Part shown: positions 24,198-32,872 of the stretch, piece after piece
How the letters are laid out: the number at the start of each line of letters is the position of its first letter
Position numbering within the stretch: position 1 is the stretch's first letter
Origin: a bacterium
Lineage (GTDB): Bacteria; Vulcanimicrobiota; Xenobia; Xenobiales; JADMJV01
Assembly: GCA_018780265.1 (NCBI GenBank)
Contig: JADMJV010000069.1
Span: 111,704 to 170,600 of the forward strand
Direction: 5' to 3'
Length of the DNA stretch: 58,897 nucleotides
Notes under the pieces: model-generated
Seen by the model: only the letters and a program-made list of their open reading frames with translations
The model's database searches: none
What the model was told of the DNA's origin: nothing
Translations under genes and position numbers: made by a program

Positions 24198-25046
24198 ATG
24201 CAGATCAGCACCCCGAGCCTACAGAGTGTACCCATCGGCCGGCAATTCTCGGCCTTCCGTCCCGTCAATGCCGATTTGGGCACGATCCAGTGTCACGATG
24301 TGGCTCAACTCAGTGCTCGTGGTGACCGACTCGAAGAGCAGGGAACTCAACTGATCGCCGTTCGTCATGGGGAATCACTGGCCAATGCTCAGGGGGGAGG
24401 GGCTCTGCTCAGTGGTCGGGGCGATTCCCCGCTCAGCCCCGAGGGTCAACGCCAGGCCGGCCAGGCAGCCCAACAACTGCTCAAACAGTTGGGAGGCACG
24501 GACTGGTTGCTCAAGGCCGCCCATAACCCTCAAATGCTTCCCGTGCTGATCGCCAGTCCGCTGTCGCGGGCCTTCGATACGGGCCTGGCGCTGGTTCAAC
24601 TGCTGCACCAACAGGCCGCCCAACTGCAGGAGCAAGGCCAGATTTCTCCCCAGCAGCGGGCTCAGGTTGAGCAAGTGAGTCTGCAAAAGGACGCCGACCT
24701 GCAAGAAATCGATTTTGGAGAGTGCGAGGGTCGCAACGCCCGCGAGGTCGCCCAGACCTACCCCAATTTTGGCAAGGGATTGGATTTTACCCATCGTTTT
24801 CCGCAAGGCGAGTCGGGAATGGACGTCATGACCCGGGTCGACGGCTTCCTCAACCGGGTGGAGGAGCAACAGGCCGGCAAAACGGTGATCTTCTTTGCCC
24901 ACACCATGACCGTGGGGATCAGCCAGATGCTTTTGGGCGACGTGACCCACAACGAGCAAGGTTGTGTTTATCTGGACCGCAGCAAAATCCTCAATGCCGC
25001 CCCCATGACGCTCATTCAGCCGCCCAGCCAAAACGCTGGCGAATGA
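24198..25046 (+). CDS. Histidine phosphatase (phosphoglycerate-mutase-like)
   Basis: A 282-residue member of the histidine phosphatase superfamily. The phosphohistidine motif LIAVRHGESLAN (about residues 51-62), the second Arg in ASPLSRAFDTG, the acid DFGECEGR and the second catalytic His in IFFAHTMTVG (about 235) are intact. Fifty residues precede the core without recognisable features. Most bacterial members of this size are broad phosphatases or alpha-ribazole phosphatase-like enzymes, not glycolytic mutases; the substrate is open. The 3' end overlaps the convergent NadR-like gene by 35 bp. Confidence 0.82.
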   Translation: MQISTPSLQSVPIGRQFSAFRPVNADLGTIQCHDVAQLSARGDRLEEQGTQLIAVRHGESLANAQGGGALLSGRGDSPLSPEGQRQAGQAAQQLLKQLGGTDWLLKAAHNPQMLPVLIASPLSRAFDTGLALVQLLHQQAAQLQEQGQISPQQRAQVEQVSLQKDADLQEIDFGECEGRNAREVAQTYPNFGKGLDFTHRFPQGESGMDVMTRVDGFLNRVEEQQAGKTVIFFAHTMTVGISQMLLGDVTHNEQGCVYLDRSKILNAAPMTLIQPPSQNAGE

Positions 25047-26025
25047 CTTGCAGGGCCTGAGCAAAGCGCTCCTCGGCACTGCCGATGAGATGATCGCCGG
25101 GCACATCCTTCCAAAGTTTGTGAAACTCGGTCCGCTCCTCCACTTGTAGGGCCGACAAACCTTCGGTCACCGGATCCAGGATCAAGGTGGCCGCATAGTC
25201 GACGGACTTCTTGCTAATCCAGGTGGGACTGGACCCAAACATGCGCTCCCCCCACATGGACACGCTGGCCAGATCTGTGTCCAAAAAGAGCAGGCGATTG
25301 GCCTGTAACTCCAGGGCCTGGCGGGCAGCCAGATGTTGACGGGCCCAGCTGGCCAGTTCTTTCTTGGGCAACTGGCCGCCGTTGCGAGCCGCCAGTGCAG
25401 CCGCAAACTCAGGCACGAAGCAAGTCCGGAAATGGTTGGCCAGGCGCTGACACAGAGTGGTCTTCCCTGACCCCTCGGCCCCCACCACCCTGACCACTTT
25501 CAGGTAGTGACGCCGCACCACGGGCGCCATGAAGTCCCAATGACGAAAGGGGTCGGAGCGAATCTGAGTGGCCGAAATCGGCACCGTAACTCGCTCGGGA
25601 TCGCAGAGCACCAGTACAGCCCCCAGTTTGTCAGCGAACTCCTGATGTCGGGCGTCCGAGCTAAAGACCACATCCACCTTGAAGAAGTTATCGTCCGCGA
25701 TCACCTTGCAGCCGGGGAAAAGCGCTTTCAGCCAGCCCGCGCGAAGTGTAGGTGAAATGGGGTCTTGCGGGCTGGCCCGCAAACCGATGTTCAGCTTATC
25801 CACCTGAGCCCGCGCAAAACCGATCAGAAACTCATGACCGCGATGGGGCGGCATAAAGCGCCCCATCACCAGACCCCGCTTCCAGCGCTGCTCTGACTTC
25901 CAGTCGGGCCGAGTCTGCGCCTCATCCTCTTGATCTAGCGTCACGGGAGTGGCCACCGGCTCCGCATCATAGTCGTAGTAACTGCCCCCATACCAGGCCA
26001 GGGGTTGGACAGGTTGATAAGTCAT
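25012..26025 (-). CDS. NadR-like bifunctional NMN adenylyltransferase / nicotinamide riboside kinase
   Basis: I take the ATG at 26025; the longer frame reaches 26130 but would overlap the divergent tex gene. The N-terminal domain has the nucleotidyltransferase motif GRFMPPHRGHEFLIGF (HxGH near residue 60) and ISATQIRSDP, the second motif of NMN adenylyltransferases. The C-terminal domain has a P-loop GAEGSGKTTL (about residue 180), LFLDTDLASV and WGERMFG, as in the ribosylnicotinamide-kinase half of NadR. The helix-turn-helix of enterobacterial NadR is absent; the first 45 residues are instead Tyr/acid-rich and unassigned. Predicted role: NAD salvage, with no repressor function. Divergent from tex. 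Confidence 0.82.
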   Translation of the reverse strand: MTYQPVQPLAWYGGSYYDYDAEPVATPVTLDQEDEAQTRPDWKSEQRWKRGLVMGRFMPPHRGHEFLIGFARAQVDKLNIGLRASPQDPISPTLRAGWLKALFPGCKVIADDNFFKVDVVFSSDARHQEFADKLGAVLVLCDPERVTVPISATQIRSDPFRHWDFMAPVVRRHYLKVVRVVGAEGSGKTTLCQRLANHFRTCFVPEFAAALAARNGGQLPKKELASWARQHLAARQALELQANRLLFLDTDLASVSMWGERMFGSSPTWISKKSVDYAATLILDPVTEGLSALQVEERTEFHKLWKDVPGDHLIGSAEERFAQALQVIRQRFGWAAE

Positions 26026-26083
26026 AGCCGGCTTTTTCCCCCAGAGCTTGCCTTCCCCTGGTCCTTGCGCATAGGTTGGAGCC

Positions 26084-28111
26084 ATGACAGACATGATTTC
26101 TCTGCTTGTGCAGCGCCTGCAGCTTCCCAATCATCAGGTAGCCGGGGCCGTGCAGTTACTGGAAGACGGCAACACCCTTCCCTTTATCGCCCGCTACCGC
26201 AAAGAGGCCACCGGCGGACTGGACGAAGAGCAACTGCGCAGACTGCAGGCCGAGTGGCAAGCGCTCAAGGCCCTGCAGGAGAGGCGCGAGACGATCCTGG
26301 AGAGTCTACAAGAACTGGGTGTGCTTACCCCTGGCCTGCGCCAACAATTGGAGCAGGCCGGCACACAGACCGCCCTGGAAGACCTTTACCTCCCCTATCG
26401 GCCCAAGCGCAAGACGCGAGCGACCGTGGCCCGTGAAAAGGGCCTGCAAGGCCTGGCCGACCGCATTCTGTCTCAAAGCCAGGCCCCTCTTCCCGCTGCC
26501 AGCGAAGAGGACTGGGCTGGAGCGCGCGACATCGTGGCTGAGGAGATGGCCGAAACCCCGGCCATTCGAGGAGCGCTGCGCGAAAAGGCCATGCGCTTCG
26601 GTCGGCTGCGCAGCAAACGGGCTAAAGGTGAAGACGAAAAGCAAGTCTATGCCAACTACTACGACTTCCAGAGCGGCCTGGCCCAACTGCGAGCCCACCA
26701 GACACTGGCTCTGGACCGTGGCGAAAAGGAAAAAGTCCTGAGCGTATCGGTGGATTTGGAAGAGCGCGACTGGCGTCCGTTGGTGTGGGGGCATTTTCGT
26801 CCCCAGCCCCGCTCGCCCTGGCATCAACAGTTGACCCTGGCCTTGGAAGATGGAGCCAAGCGCCTTCTGCTGCCGGCCATCGAACGCGAGGTGCGCCGCC
26901 AACTGAGTGAAGAGGCTCAGCGCCAGGCCATCACCAGTTTCGCTGTAAATTTGCGCGGACTGCTCACCATTCCCCCGCTGGCCGGACGCACCGTGCTTGG
27001 AGTGGACCCCGGCTTCCGCACCGGCTGCAAACTGGCCGTGGTAGACCCCACCGGCAAAGTGCTCGAGACCGACACCCTTTATCTGCACCAGGACCGCCTG
27101 GCCCTGGCCGCCCTGGAGCGGCTATGCACAAAACACAAAGTAAATTTGATCGCCATCGGGAACGGCACCGCCAGTCGCGAGAGCGAACAACTGGTGGCCA
27201 CCTTTCTGAAAACGAACAAGGAATTGGCCTATCTGATGGTCAGCGAGGCGGGAGCCAGCGTCTACTCGGCCAGTCCGCTGGCCCGAGCCGAACTGCCCGA
27301 GCTAGACGTCACCCTGCGAGGGGCCGTGTCCATTGCTCGCCGTGTCCAGGATCCCCTGGCCGAACTGGTCAAAATCGAACCGCGCTCCATCGGAGTAGGC
27401 ATGTATCAGCACGACTTGCCGCCCGCCCAACTCGATGAGGCGCTGGGCGGCGTCGTCGAAAGTGTCGTCAATCAAGTGGGAGTAGACCTCAACACTGCCT
27501 CGCCCGCCTTGTTGGCCCATGTGGCCGGAATCGGTCCCAAGCTGGCCGAAAAGATCGTGGCCCATCGCAATCAGCAGGGTGCCTTTCGCAGCCGGGCTCA
27601 ATTGCAAAAGGTAAGCGGGCTGGGGCCCAAATCCTACCTGCAGGCGGCGGGGTTCCTGAGAGTGCGGGGGGGCACGGAAACGCTCGACGCCAGCGCGATT
27701 CACCCCGAAAGTTACCCCATTGCTCGGGCCATCCTGGCCAGGAAACAGGCAGATCACGACCCCGCCCAGTTGAGTCAAGAACTGAAAGTGGGAGAAATGA
27801 CCCTGCGCGATATCCTGGAGCAGTTGGCTCGCCCGGGCCGCGACCCACGGGAGGATCTGCCCGCCCCCATTTTGCGTCAGGACGTGCTCTCCCTTGACGA
27901 CTTGCAGCCGGGCCTGGTTCTTGACGGTACGGTGCGCAATGTGGTCGACTTTGGCGCCTTCGTGGACTTAGGCGTAAAGCAAGACGGGCTGCTCCATCGC
28001 AGCCAGGTACCCCGGGGCCAGCGATTGGCCGTGGGCCAGATAGTGGCCGTCGAGGTGCTGGAAATCGACCGGGCACGCGGACGTATCGCTCTGGGCTGGC
28101 AAAAGCAGTAA
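26084..28111 (+). CDS. tex: Tex family RNA-binding protein
   Basis: A 675-residue protein with the complete Tex architecture: N-terminal helical region with FIARYRKEATGGLDE (about residues 37-51), a YqgF/RNase H-like domain starting VLGVDPGFRTGCKLAVVD (about 303), paired helix-hairpin-helix segments (LNTASPALLAHVAGIG and QLQKVSGLGPKSY, about 470-535) and a C-terminal S1 domain (GTVRNVVDFGAFVDLG, about 608-675). Tex acts on transcription elongation or RNA quality control and is near-universal in bacteria; this one is somewhat shorter than E. coli or Bordetella Tex because it ends with the S1 domain. It is followed at 30 bp by the acyltransferase gene. Confidence 0.92.
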   Translation: MTDMISLLVQRLQLPNHQVAGAVQLLEDGNTLPFIARYRKEATGGLDEEQLRRLQAEWQALKALQERRETILESLQELGVLTPGLRQQLEQAGTQTALEDLYLPYRPKRKTRATVAREKGLQGLADRILSQSQAPLPAASEEDWAGARDIVAEEMAETPAIRGALREKAMRFGRLRSKRAKGEDEKQVYANYYDFQSGLAQLRAHQTLALDRGEKEKVLSVSVDLEERDWRPLVWGHFRPQPRSPWHQQLTLALEDGAKRLLLPAIEREVRRQLSEEAQRQAITSFAVNLRGLLTIPPLAGRTVLGVDPGFRTGCKLAVVDPTGKVLETDTLYLHQDRLALAALERLCTKHKVNLIAIGNGTASRESEQLVATFLKTNKELAYLMVSEAGASVYSASPLARAELPELDVTLRGAVSIARRVQDPLAELVKIEPRSIGVGMYQHDLPPAQLDEALGGVVESVVNQVGVDLNTASPALLAHVAGIGPKLAEKIVAHRNQQGAFRSRAQLQKVSGLGPKSYLQAAGFLRVRGGTETLDASAIHPESYPIARAILARKQADHDPAQLSQELKVGEMTLRDILEQLARPGRDPREDLPAPILRQDVLSLDDLQPGLVLDGTVRNVVDFGAFVDLGVKQDGLLHRSQVPRGQRLAVGQIVAVEVLEIDRARGRIALGWQKQ

Positions 28112-28141
28112 GCCGACCCGGGATTGTGGAAGGGGTGTCTC

Positions 28142-28717
28142 ATGTTGGCAAAAATCATCTATCGACTGGCCTACTATTTGATGCGAATGCTGGGCTGGAG
28201 TTTCCCGGGCCAAAAACCTCCCGATAAAAAGTTCCTCTTGCTGGGTGCACCTCACACTTCCAATTGGGATTTTCTGATCACCCTGGCTCTGATGCATCAC
28301 TTCGATATCCCTTTGCGCTATATGGTCAAAGACCAGGTCTTCAAAGGACCGTGGGCCGGCCTACTGCGCAGTCTGGGGGCTATCCCCATCGACCGCAGCC
28401 GGCGCGTGAACGTAGTGGAGCATACCATCGAGGCCTTTGCCAACAACGACGAAATCGTCATCGGTATTCTTCCTGAAGGCACCCGCAAACGCACCGAATA
28501 CTGGAAGAGCGGCTTCTATCATATCGCTCTGGGCGCCAGGGTACCGTTGGTGCTGGCCAAAGTAGATGGCCCCAGTAAAACCCTGACCCTGGGCCCGCGC
28601 ATCGAGGTGACCGGCGACATCGAAGCCGATATGGCCAAAATCGCCGACTACTATGCCGGTGCCGTGGCCATTTACCCGGAGTGCTTTGGGCCCGTCAGAC
28701 TCAAGCCTCAAAACTGA
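28142..28717 (+). CDS. 1-acyl-glycerol-3-phosphate acyltransferase-like protein (PlsC family)
   Basis: ATG at 28142 follows a strong GGAAGGGG ribosome site. The 191-residue product has the PlsC/LPLAT motifs HTSNWDF (HX4D, about residues 38-43), GAIPIDRS (about 86) and PEGTRK (about 110), with a hydrophobic N-terminus that may lie on the membrane. It is short for PlsC and belongs to the compact LPLAT-like group often annotated as acyltransferase of unknown acceptor. It converges on the PfkB gene with a 10-bp 3' overlap. Confidence 0.82.
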   Translation: MLAKIIYRLAYYLMRMLGWSFPGQKPPDKKFLLLGAPHTSNWDFLITLALMHHFDIPLRYMVKDQVFKGPWAGLLRSLGAIPIDRSRRVNVVEHTIEAFANNDEIVIGILPEGTRKRTEYWKSGFYHIALGARVPLVLAKVDGPSKTLTLGPRIEVTGDIEADMAKIADYYAGAVAIYPECFGPVRLKPQN

Positions 28718-29667
28718 AAAGGAAAGTCGCCGAAGTTGTCCCGATAGCGTTGCTCAAACTGCTCTGGTGAAAAACTATGGCCCTGTGTGCCTACTGCTTC
28801 GAGCACAAAGGCGGATGCCGTGGACCCCAGGCGGGCGCAGATCTCCCAGGGTAAACCGCGCACCCAACCCACCCCAAAACCCGCTCGAAAGGCGTCACCC
28901 GCTCCGGTCGAGTCGGCGGCCCGGGTCAGCAATGGACATGCGGCTACGGCCACGGCCGGCCGGCCCGGCTCATGGAGAAAACAGCCCAGTTCGCCTCGAG
29001 TGACCGCTGCCAGCGGCACCTCCGCCAGCAACTCTTCCAATCCCCAGCCCGTCTTGGCCTGAAAGACGGACAGTTCGTACTCATTGCATATCACCGCCCG
29101 GGCACCCACTACACCAGCTCGAAGCTGCTCCCCTGTGAGACCGGAGGCCTGCGAGCCAAAATCAAAAATGAAGGGCAGGTTGACCTCTCGACAGGCCTGG
29201 GCGAAATTCAACATGGCCACGGCATCGTCGGGTACGATGATGCAACCTGCCGTGTCGGCATCTACCGCCAATCTCAGGTCCAGCTCGCGGGCCAGATCGG
29301 TGGCTCCACCAAAAAAACCCACCACTCGATTCTGGGAATTGTCGGTGATGATGACGCAGGTGGCCGTGTGCAGATGGTCCACCCGGCGCACAAAGGAGAA
29401 GTCCACCCCTACAGCTTCTAAATGCTGATGATACTCATCGGCGTCATCCCCGGCGATAGAAAGCAGGCGCGGGCGCTGTCCTAGCAGGGCCAGGGTGTAG
29501 GAGACATTGCCACCACAACCGCCGAAATAGCGGCCCATGGTTTGGGCCTGCAGGGTGATGTTGCAACCGTCGCGCGTTCGCAATTGGTCGAGCGTAGTGC
29601 CCAGCCGCCCGGGATAACTCAAGATATAGTCGTAGGCCAGGCTTCCCGCGATCAGCAAACGCCGCAT
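28708..29667 (-). CDS. PfkB-family sugar or nucleoside kinase
   Basis: A 319-residue ribokinase-fold enzyme. The N-terminal GG motif (YFGGCGGNVSYTLALLG, about residues 47-63) and the C-terminal signature ADSTGAGDAFRAGFGVG (about 250-266, catalytic Asp in GAGD) are intact. The segment VGFFGGATDLARELDL resembles the VxFFPGA region of the adenosine-kinase-like group of this family, which makes nucleoside kinase a fair alternative to sugar kinase. A PfkB enzyme of this type would fit the nucleoside-salvage genes elsewhere in the window (amidohydrolase, NadR-like, purine permease), but the link is inferred. Confidence 0.85.
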   Translation of the reverse strand: MRRLLIAGSLAYDYILSYPGRLGTTLDQLRTRDGCNITLQAQTMGRYFGGCGGNVSYTLALLGQRPRLLSIAGDDADEYHQHLEAVGVDFSFVRRVDHLHTATCVIITDNSQNRVVGFFGGATDLARELDLRLAVDADTAGCIIVPDDAVAMLNFAQACREVNLPFIFDFGSQASGLTGEQLRAGVVGARAVICNEYELSVFQAKTGWGLEELLAEVPLAAVTRGELGCFLHEPGRPAVAVAACPLLTRAADSTGAGDAFRAGFGVGWVRGLPWEICARLGSTASAFVLEAVGTQGHSFSPEQFEQRYRDNFGDFPFQF

Positions 29668-29712
29668 CCGACAGCCCGTTCAATCGCCCCGCCGCCAATC
29701 CTTTAGGATTGG

Positions 29713-30090
29713 CTACCCGACTTCGTTCTGAAGTTGTTCCACTTTCTTGGCGGTGTTCAAATAAAGCTGTTCCAGAGTTTCATGGCCCACCCGCGCTATT
29801 TCAAGGGCTTGTTCGGCGAATGATTCGTCACCCGTCTCCAAAAAATCGCGCATGAAGCCAGAGGCTTCCGAAAAGCAACCCAAACCGTTAACCGACTCCT
29901 CCAGAGTCTCCTCACCCTCGGGGAGGATCTCTGGTTCGACCGGTAAGGCCATCAAGCCCTCGTTCCACTGTTCTACGAACATGTCGAAAATATCAAGCGA
30001 CCGAGCGACATCTTCATGAGTGCGCCGGCCGCTGCGATACTCTTCCAACAAGCGTTCCAATACGAAGTACGGGCTGCCTGGAAAGTTCAT
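29713..30090 (-). CDS. Acidic hypothetical protein
   Basis: A 125-residue strongly acidic protein, predicted almost wholly helical, with no Lys/Arg cluster or membrane segment. Its N-terminus (PYFVLERLLEEYRSGRRTHEDVARSLDIFDMFVEQW) could pack as a helical bundle. It lies 9 bp downstream of the Gly/Met-rich gene on the same strand and is probably cotranscribed with it; an accessory or inhibitor role for that hydrolase-like protein is conceivable but unsupported. No family recognised. Confidence 0.65.
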   Translation of the reverse strand: MNFPGSPYFVLERLLEEYRSGRRTHEDVARSLDIFDMFVEQWNEGLMALPVEPEILPEGEETLEESVNGLGCFSEASGFMRDFLETGDESFAEQALEIARVGHETLEQLYLNTAKKVEQLQNEVG

Positions 30091-30099
30091 CCGTTGTCC

Positions 30100-30951
30100 T
30101 TACTGACGGCTGTAGTAGACTCCACTGCCGGGGTTCTTGTCCCGTTCCGAAATTCGCTGGAATCCCTGGCGAATATTATTCGACCCGATCGTCTTGCGGC
30201 CTCCGGCCTGGGTTACCAATTCGGTATGACCGCGACTGTGATTCATCCAAACGTCGCCCGGCTTGGCCTGATTGGCCGGCACCTGACGATAGCCCTGACG
30301 CTTGAGGGCGGTTTCGAGAGCGCGCACGCCCACAAAGTGGCCCTTGAGTTGGCCGGTGCTTTCCAGCGCCGAGCTTACAAAGTCAGCGCAATTGTTCGTT
30401 TTGCCACCGGCCGCTGTGAAGTGGTTCATCTGGCCTTTCAAGGTGTAGGAATCGCGACCGTTAAACTGGCGAGCATAATCCACCGCGGCCTGACCGCCCT
30501 GGCCAGCCGGCCCTCCCGTAACCGGACCGGTCACCCCGCCACCGGGGATACCGCCGCCGCCCGGGAAACCGCCGCCGCCGCCACCGGGGAAGCCACCACC
30601 CACTCCGGGAAATCCTCCACCGCCGCCAGGAAAGCCACAACCGCCGCCGGGGAATCCGCCCATTCCGGGCATTCCGCCCATACCCGGCATACCCATCATG
30701 TCCCCCATGAAGCCGCCGCCGCCCATCATCATGGACATCATTTCAAGCATCATTTCCATCATTTGCAGCTGCATCATCATCTGCATGCGCTGATCCATGC
30801 CGCCCATGCCACCCGTACAACCGCAGCCACCCATCGGGTTGCCACCCATGCGCGGGTCCATACCAGGACCACCCACTGGCCCAAAAGCGGGGGCACCGCC
30901 GAAGAGGGGATTACCTCCCCCAAAATTAGGGACTCGTATCGGTTGAAACAA
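30100..30951 (-). CDS. Gly/Met-rich protein with C-terminal NlpC/CHAP-like domain
   Basis: The frame can extend to a GTG at 30993, but a perfect AGGAGG lies at 30961-30966 on the minus strand, 9 bp before a TTG at 30951, so the shorter form (MFQPIRVPNFGGG...) is chosen. Residues 1-150 are low-complexity: a Met-rich block with QMQMMMQLQ- and MEMMLEMMSMMMGG-like runs, then GFPGGGG repeats. From about residue 160 a globular domain has AAVDYARQFNGR, a Cys in NNCADFVSSAL (about 186) and a His in GHTELVTQ (about 237), the Cys-His spacing of NlpC/P60 or CHAP hydrolases. No signal peptide, so if it is a cell-wall hydrolase its export is unusual. Confidence 0.7.
   Translation of the reverse strand: MFQPIRVPNFGGGNPLFGGAPAFGPVGGPGMDPRMGGNPMGGCGCTGGMGGMDQRMQMMMQLQMMEMMLEMMSMMMGGGGFMGDMMGMPGMGGMPGMGGFPGGGCGFPGGGGGFPGVGGGFPGGGGGGFPGGGGIPGGGVTGPVTGGPAGQGGQAAVDYARQFNGRDSYTLKGQMNHFTAAGGKTNNCADFVSSALESTGQLKGHFVGVRALETALKRQGYRQVPANQAKPGDVWMNHSRGHTELVTQAGGRKTIGSNNIRQGFQRISERDKNPGSGVYYSRQ
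30537..30700 (-). repeat. GC-rich short repeats encoding Gly-Phe-Pro tracts
   Basis: About 160 bp of irregular repeats of CCGCCGCC/CCACCGGGG type encode GFPGGGG units in the Gly/Met-rich protein. Such tracts are prone to length change by slippage, so copy number may vary between strains. Confidence 0.7.
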
Positions 30952-31007
30952 GGCGGGACACCTCCTAGGGATTTGTAGATATCTTAGCAACACGCAAGGG
31001 GGTGGAG

Positions 31008-31041
31008 AGCCGGTTCATGTAACCAATTCCTAAAGCCGGTT
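31008..31041. promoter_or_regulatory. Direct repeats upstream of the Gly/Met-rich gene
   Basis: AGCCGGTT occurs at 31008-31015 and 31034-31041, 26 bp apart start to start. The space between holds a near-palindrome GGTT-CATGT-AACC (31012-31024). With the TACCAA-like stretch after it, this resembles the promoter-like elements at 15172 and 24087, more weakly. It may be a promoter or a regulator site for the gene starting at 30951. Confidence 0.3.
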
Positions 31042-31077
31042 AAGAGAATGTGAACAGTCCTGTTGATATTGGCAACA

Positions 31078-32553
31078 TTACTCCTGTCGGAGCTTGTTGG
31101 GGCCCTGCAACACCTTGACCCCAGCGGCCCGCGCGATGCCGTTGAGCATTCCGGTGAAGACAAAGTTATGCAAGGGGGCCACTGCCCACCAATACATCAG
31201 GCCCAGCAGGCCGTGAGGCACAAACCAGGCGGTTTGGACCAGTCGAGTCTGCCCGTCGCCTTCCGGCGATAGCTGAAAATCCAGAATGGCCAGACCAGGC
31301 ACTTTCATTTCAGCCAGCAGACGCAAACGCTGATTGGGCAGCACCGCCAGCACTCGCCACAGGTCAAGAGCATCGCCGACCAGCACTTCGTCGGGGTCAC
31401 GGCGACCGCGCTGGTCGCCGGGTCCCCCCATCAGTCTGTCCATGATTCCCCGCAAACGCCACAGGGCTGCCCCATAATACCAGCCGGTCTGGCCACCGAT
31501 ACGCACGATGTGTCGCCACAATTCGGGCTGCGATCCCTGCACAACGATGCTACGCCGATCACAATAAACCGTTCCGCCCGACCAGTTAGAATCTCCGGGA
31601 TAGTTGGCCTCTTCGGGAGGGAGATAGCCTGCATCGCTCCAATGAGTTTCGATGTCGTGCTGAAGCGAATTGCGCAGAGCCAGTTGGATGGCTACCTGGC
31701 AACTCAACAACTGTTGGGGAATCAACCGGCATATTTCATTTTCGCGGCAGACCGCCGGGTTCTTCAGCCCTTCCACCAAAGGTCGGGCCAGAGCGGCCGG
31801 TACCGGAGTCACCAGCGAAACCCAGTAAGAACTCAGGCGGGGGCTGAACATCAGAATGGGCCAAATGACGCGACGGGGTAGGCCGGCAGCCTGCGCATAT
31901 AGATTCATGAGGTCCAGGTAGCTCAACACGTCAGGGCCCCCGATATCGAGGGTCTTTCCCCTCACCTCCTGGCAGGTGACGCAGCCCATTAGATAGTTCA
32001 GCACGTTGCGAATGGCGATAGGCTGGCTAACGGTCTTCACCCAACCCGGGGTAATCATGAGGGGTAGCCGATCTACGAGGTAGCGCAGCATCTCAAACGA
32101 GGCGCTCCCGGAGCCGATAATCATGGCGGCGCGCAGAGTTGTGACCGGGGTTCTCCCGGATTGCAAAATCTGAGAGACCTCGGCTCGCGAGCGCAGATGC
32201 TTGCTCAGGTCAGCGTCCTGGTTTCCCAGGCCGCCCAGGTAAATGATATGCTCAAGTCCGACTTCGGCGGCCACCTCGGCAAAGCACTGAGCGGCTTTGC
32301 GGTCGGTATCGGCAAAGTCTCTCGTGCTCGTATCCATCGAATGGACCAGATAAAAAGCCCGCCGACACCCCTGCAATGCCGCTCGAATCGAGTCAGCGCA
32401 GGTGACATCTGCGGCCCGCAAACTCACACCGGCGTGCTGCGCCCAGACCCGTCCGCGCAACTTTTGGATGGATCGGCTAACCGCAATGACTTCGTAGCCC
32501 AATTCCAGCAGTCGAGGGACCAGACGCCCCCCGACGTAGCCAGTGGCTCCCAC
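31078..32553 (-). CDS. NmrA/SDR-type NAD(P)-binding protein with DUF2867-like C-terminal half
   Basis: The first 300 residues form an extended/atypical SDR (NmrA-like) Rossmann domain: VVGATGYVGG, then LVHSMDT and HIIYLGGLGNQ; the second half (PGDSNWSGGTVYCDRRSIVV onward, with LRLLAEMKVPGLAILDFQLSP) matches the DUF2867 half of this common two-domain family of unknown function. The first in-frame conventional start, GTG at 32553, falls inside the first beta strand. An ATT at 32568 would restore the strand (IRVAVVGATG), so the real start may be non-standard. The last gene of a three-gene minus-strand unit. Confidence 0.8.
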   Translation of the reverse strand: MGATGYVGGRLVPRLLELGYEVIAVSRSIQKLRGRVWAQHAGVSLRAADVTCADSIRAALQGCRRAFYLVHSMDTSTRDFADTDRKAAQCFAEVAAEVGLEHIIYLGGLGNQDADLSKHLRSRAEVSQILQSGRTPVTTLRAAMIIGSGSASFEMLRYLVDRLPLMITPGWVKTVSQPIAIRNVLNYLMGCVTCQEVRGKTLDIGGPDVLSYLDLMNLYAQAAGLPRRVIWPILMFSPRLSSYWVSLVTPVPAALARPLVEGLKNPAVCRENEICRLIPQQLLSCQVAIQLALRNSLQHDIETHWSDAGYLPPEEANYPGDSNWSGGTVYCDRRSIVVQGSQPELWRHIVRIGGQTGWYYGAALWRLRGIMDRLMGGPGDQRGRRDPDEVLVGDALDLWRVLAVLPNQRLRLLAEMKVPGLAILDFQLSPEGDGQTRLVQTAWFVPHGLLGLMYWWAVAPLHNFVFTGMLNGIARAAGVKVLQGPNKLRQE

Positions 32554-32587
32554 AACCGCAACGCGAATGGCTAAAGTCTGCTTCCGC

Positions 32588-32872
32588 TCATTGGAGCCAT
32601 TGCAAAGCCTGGGCCGCGGCGGCTGCCGACCAGGCTCCCTTACCCAGCGTCACCAGCGTCACGCCCCTGTAAGTGACCGCAACCTGCTGCTTCACCGACT
32701 GGAGGACCTCCTCAGCCTGTCGCATCCAACTGTCAGCACCTTCAACCCCCAGCAAAGCGACCGCCGCAGCCACGCTTGGGATCACAAACTCGAGTTCATC
32801 GCCCGTGGAGGTCAAGCGGTAACAATGCGAAGCGTGCTCTATCTCCAGGTCGGCCCGAATCGACAGTTTCAC
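32588..32872 (-). CDS. Small hypothetical protein
   Basis: A 94-residue soluble alpha/beta protein. The GTG start follows directly on the TAG of the upstream gene, so it is translationally coupled. Two amphipathic strands (MKLSIRADLEIEHASHCYRL) precede a helical half (WMRQAEEVLQSVKQQV) and a second strand (VAVTYRGVTLVTLGKG). Similar in size and layout to its upstream neighbour; both probably act with the SDR/DUF2867 protein. No family recognised. Confidence 0.6.
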   Translation of the reverse strand: MKLSIRADLEIEHASHCYRLTSTGDELEFVIPSVAAAVALLGVEGADSWMRQAEEVLQSVKQQVAVTYRGVTLVTLGKGAWSAAAAAQALQWLQ

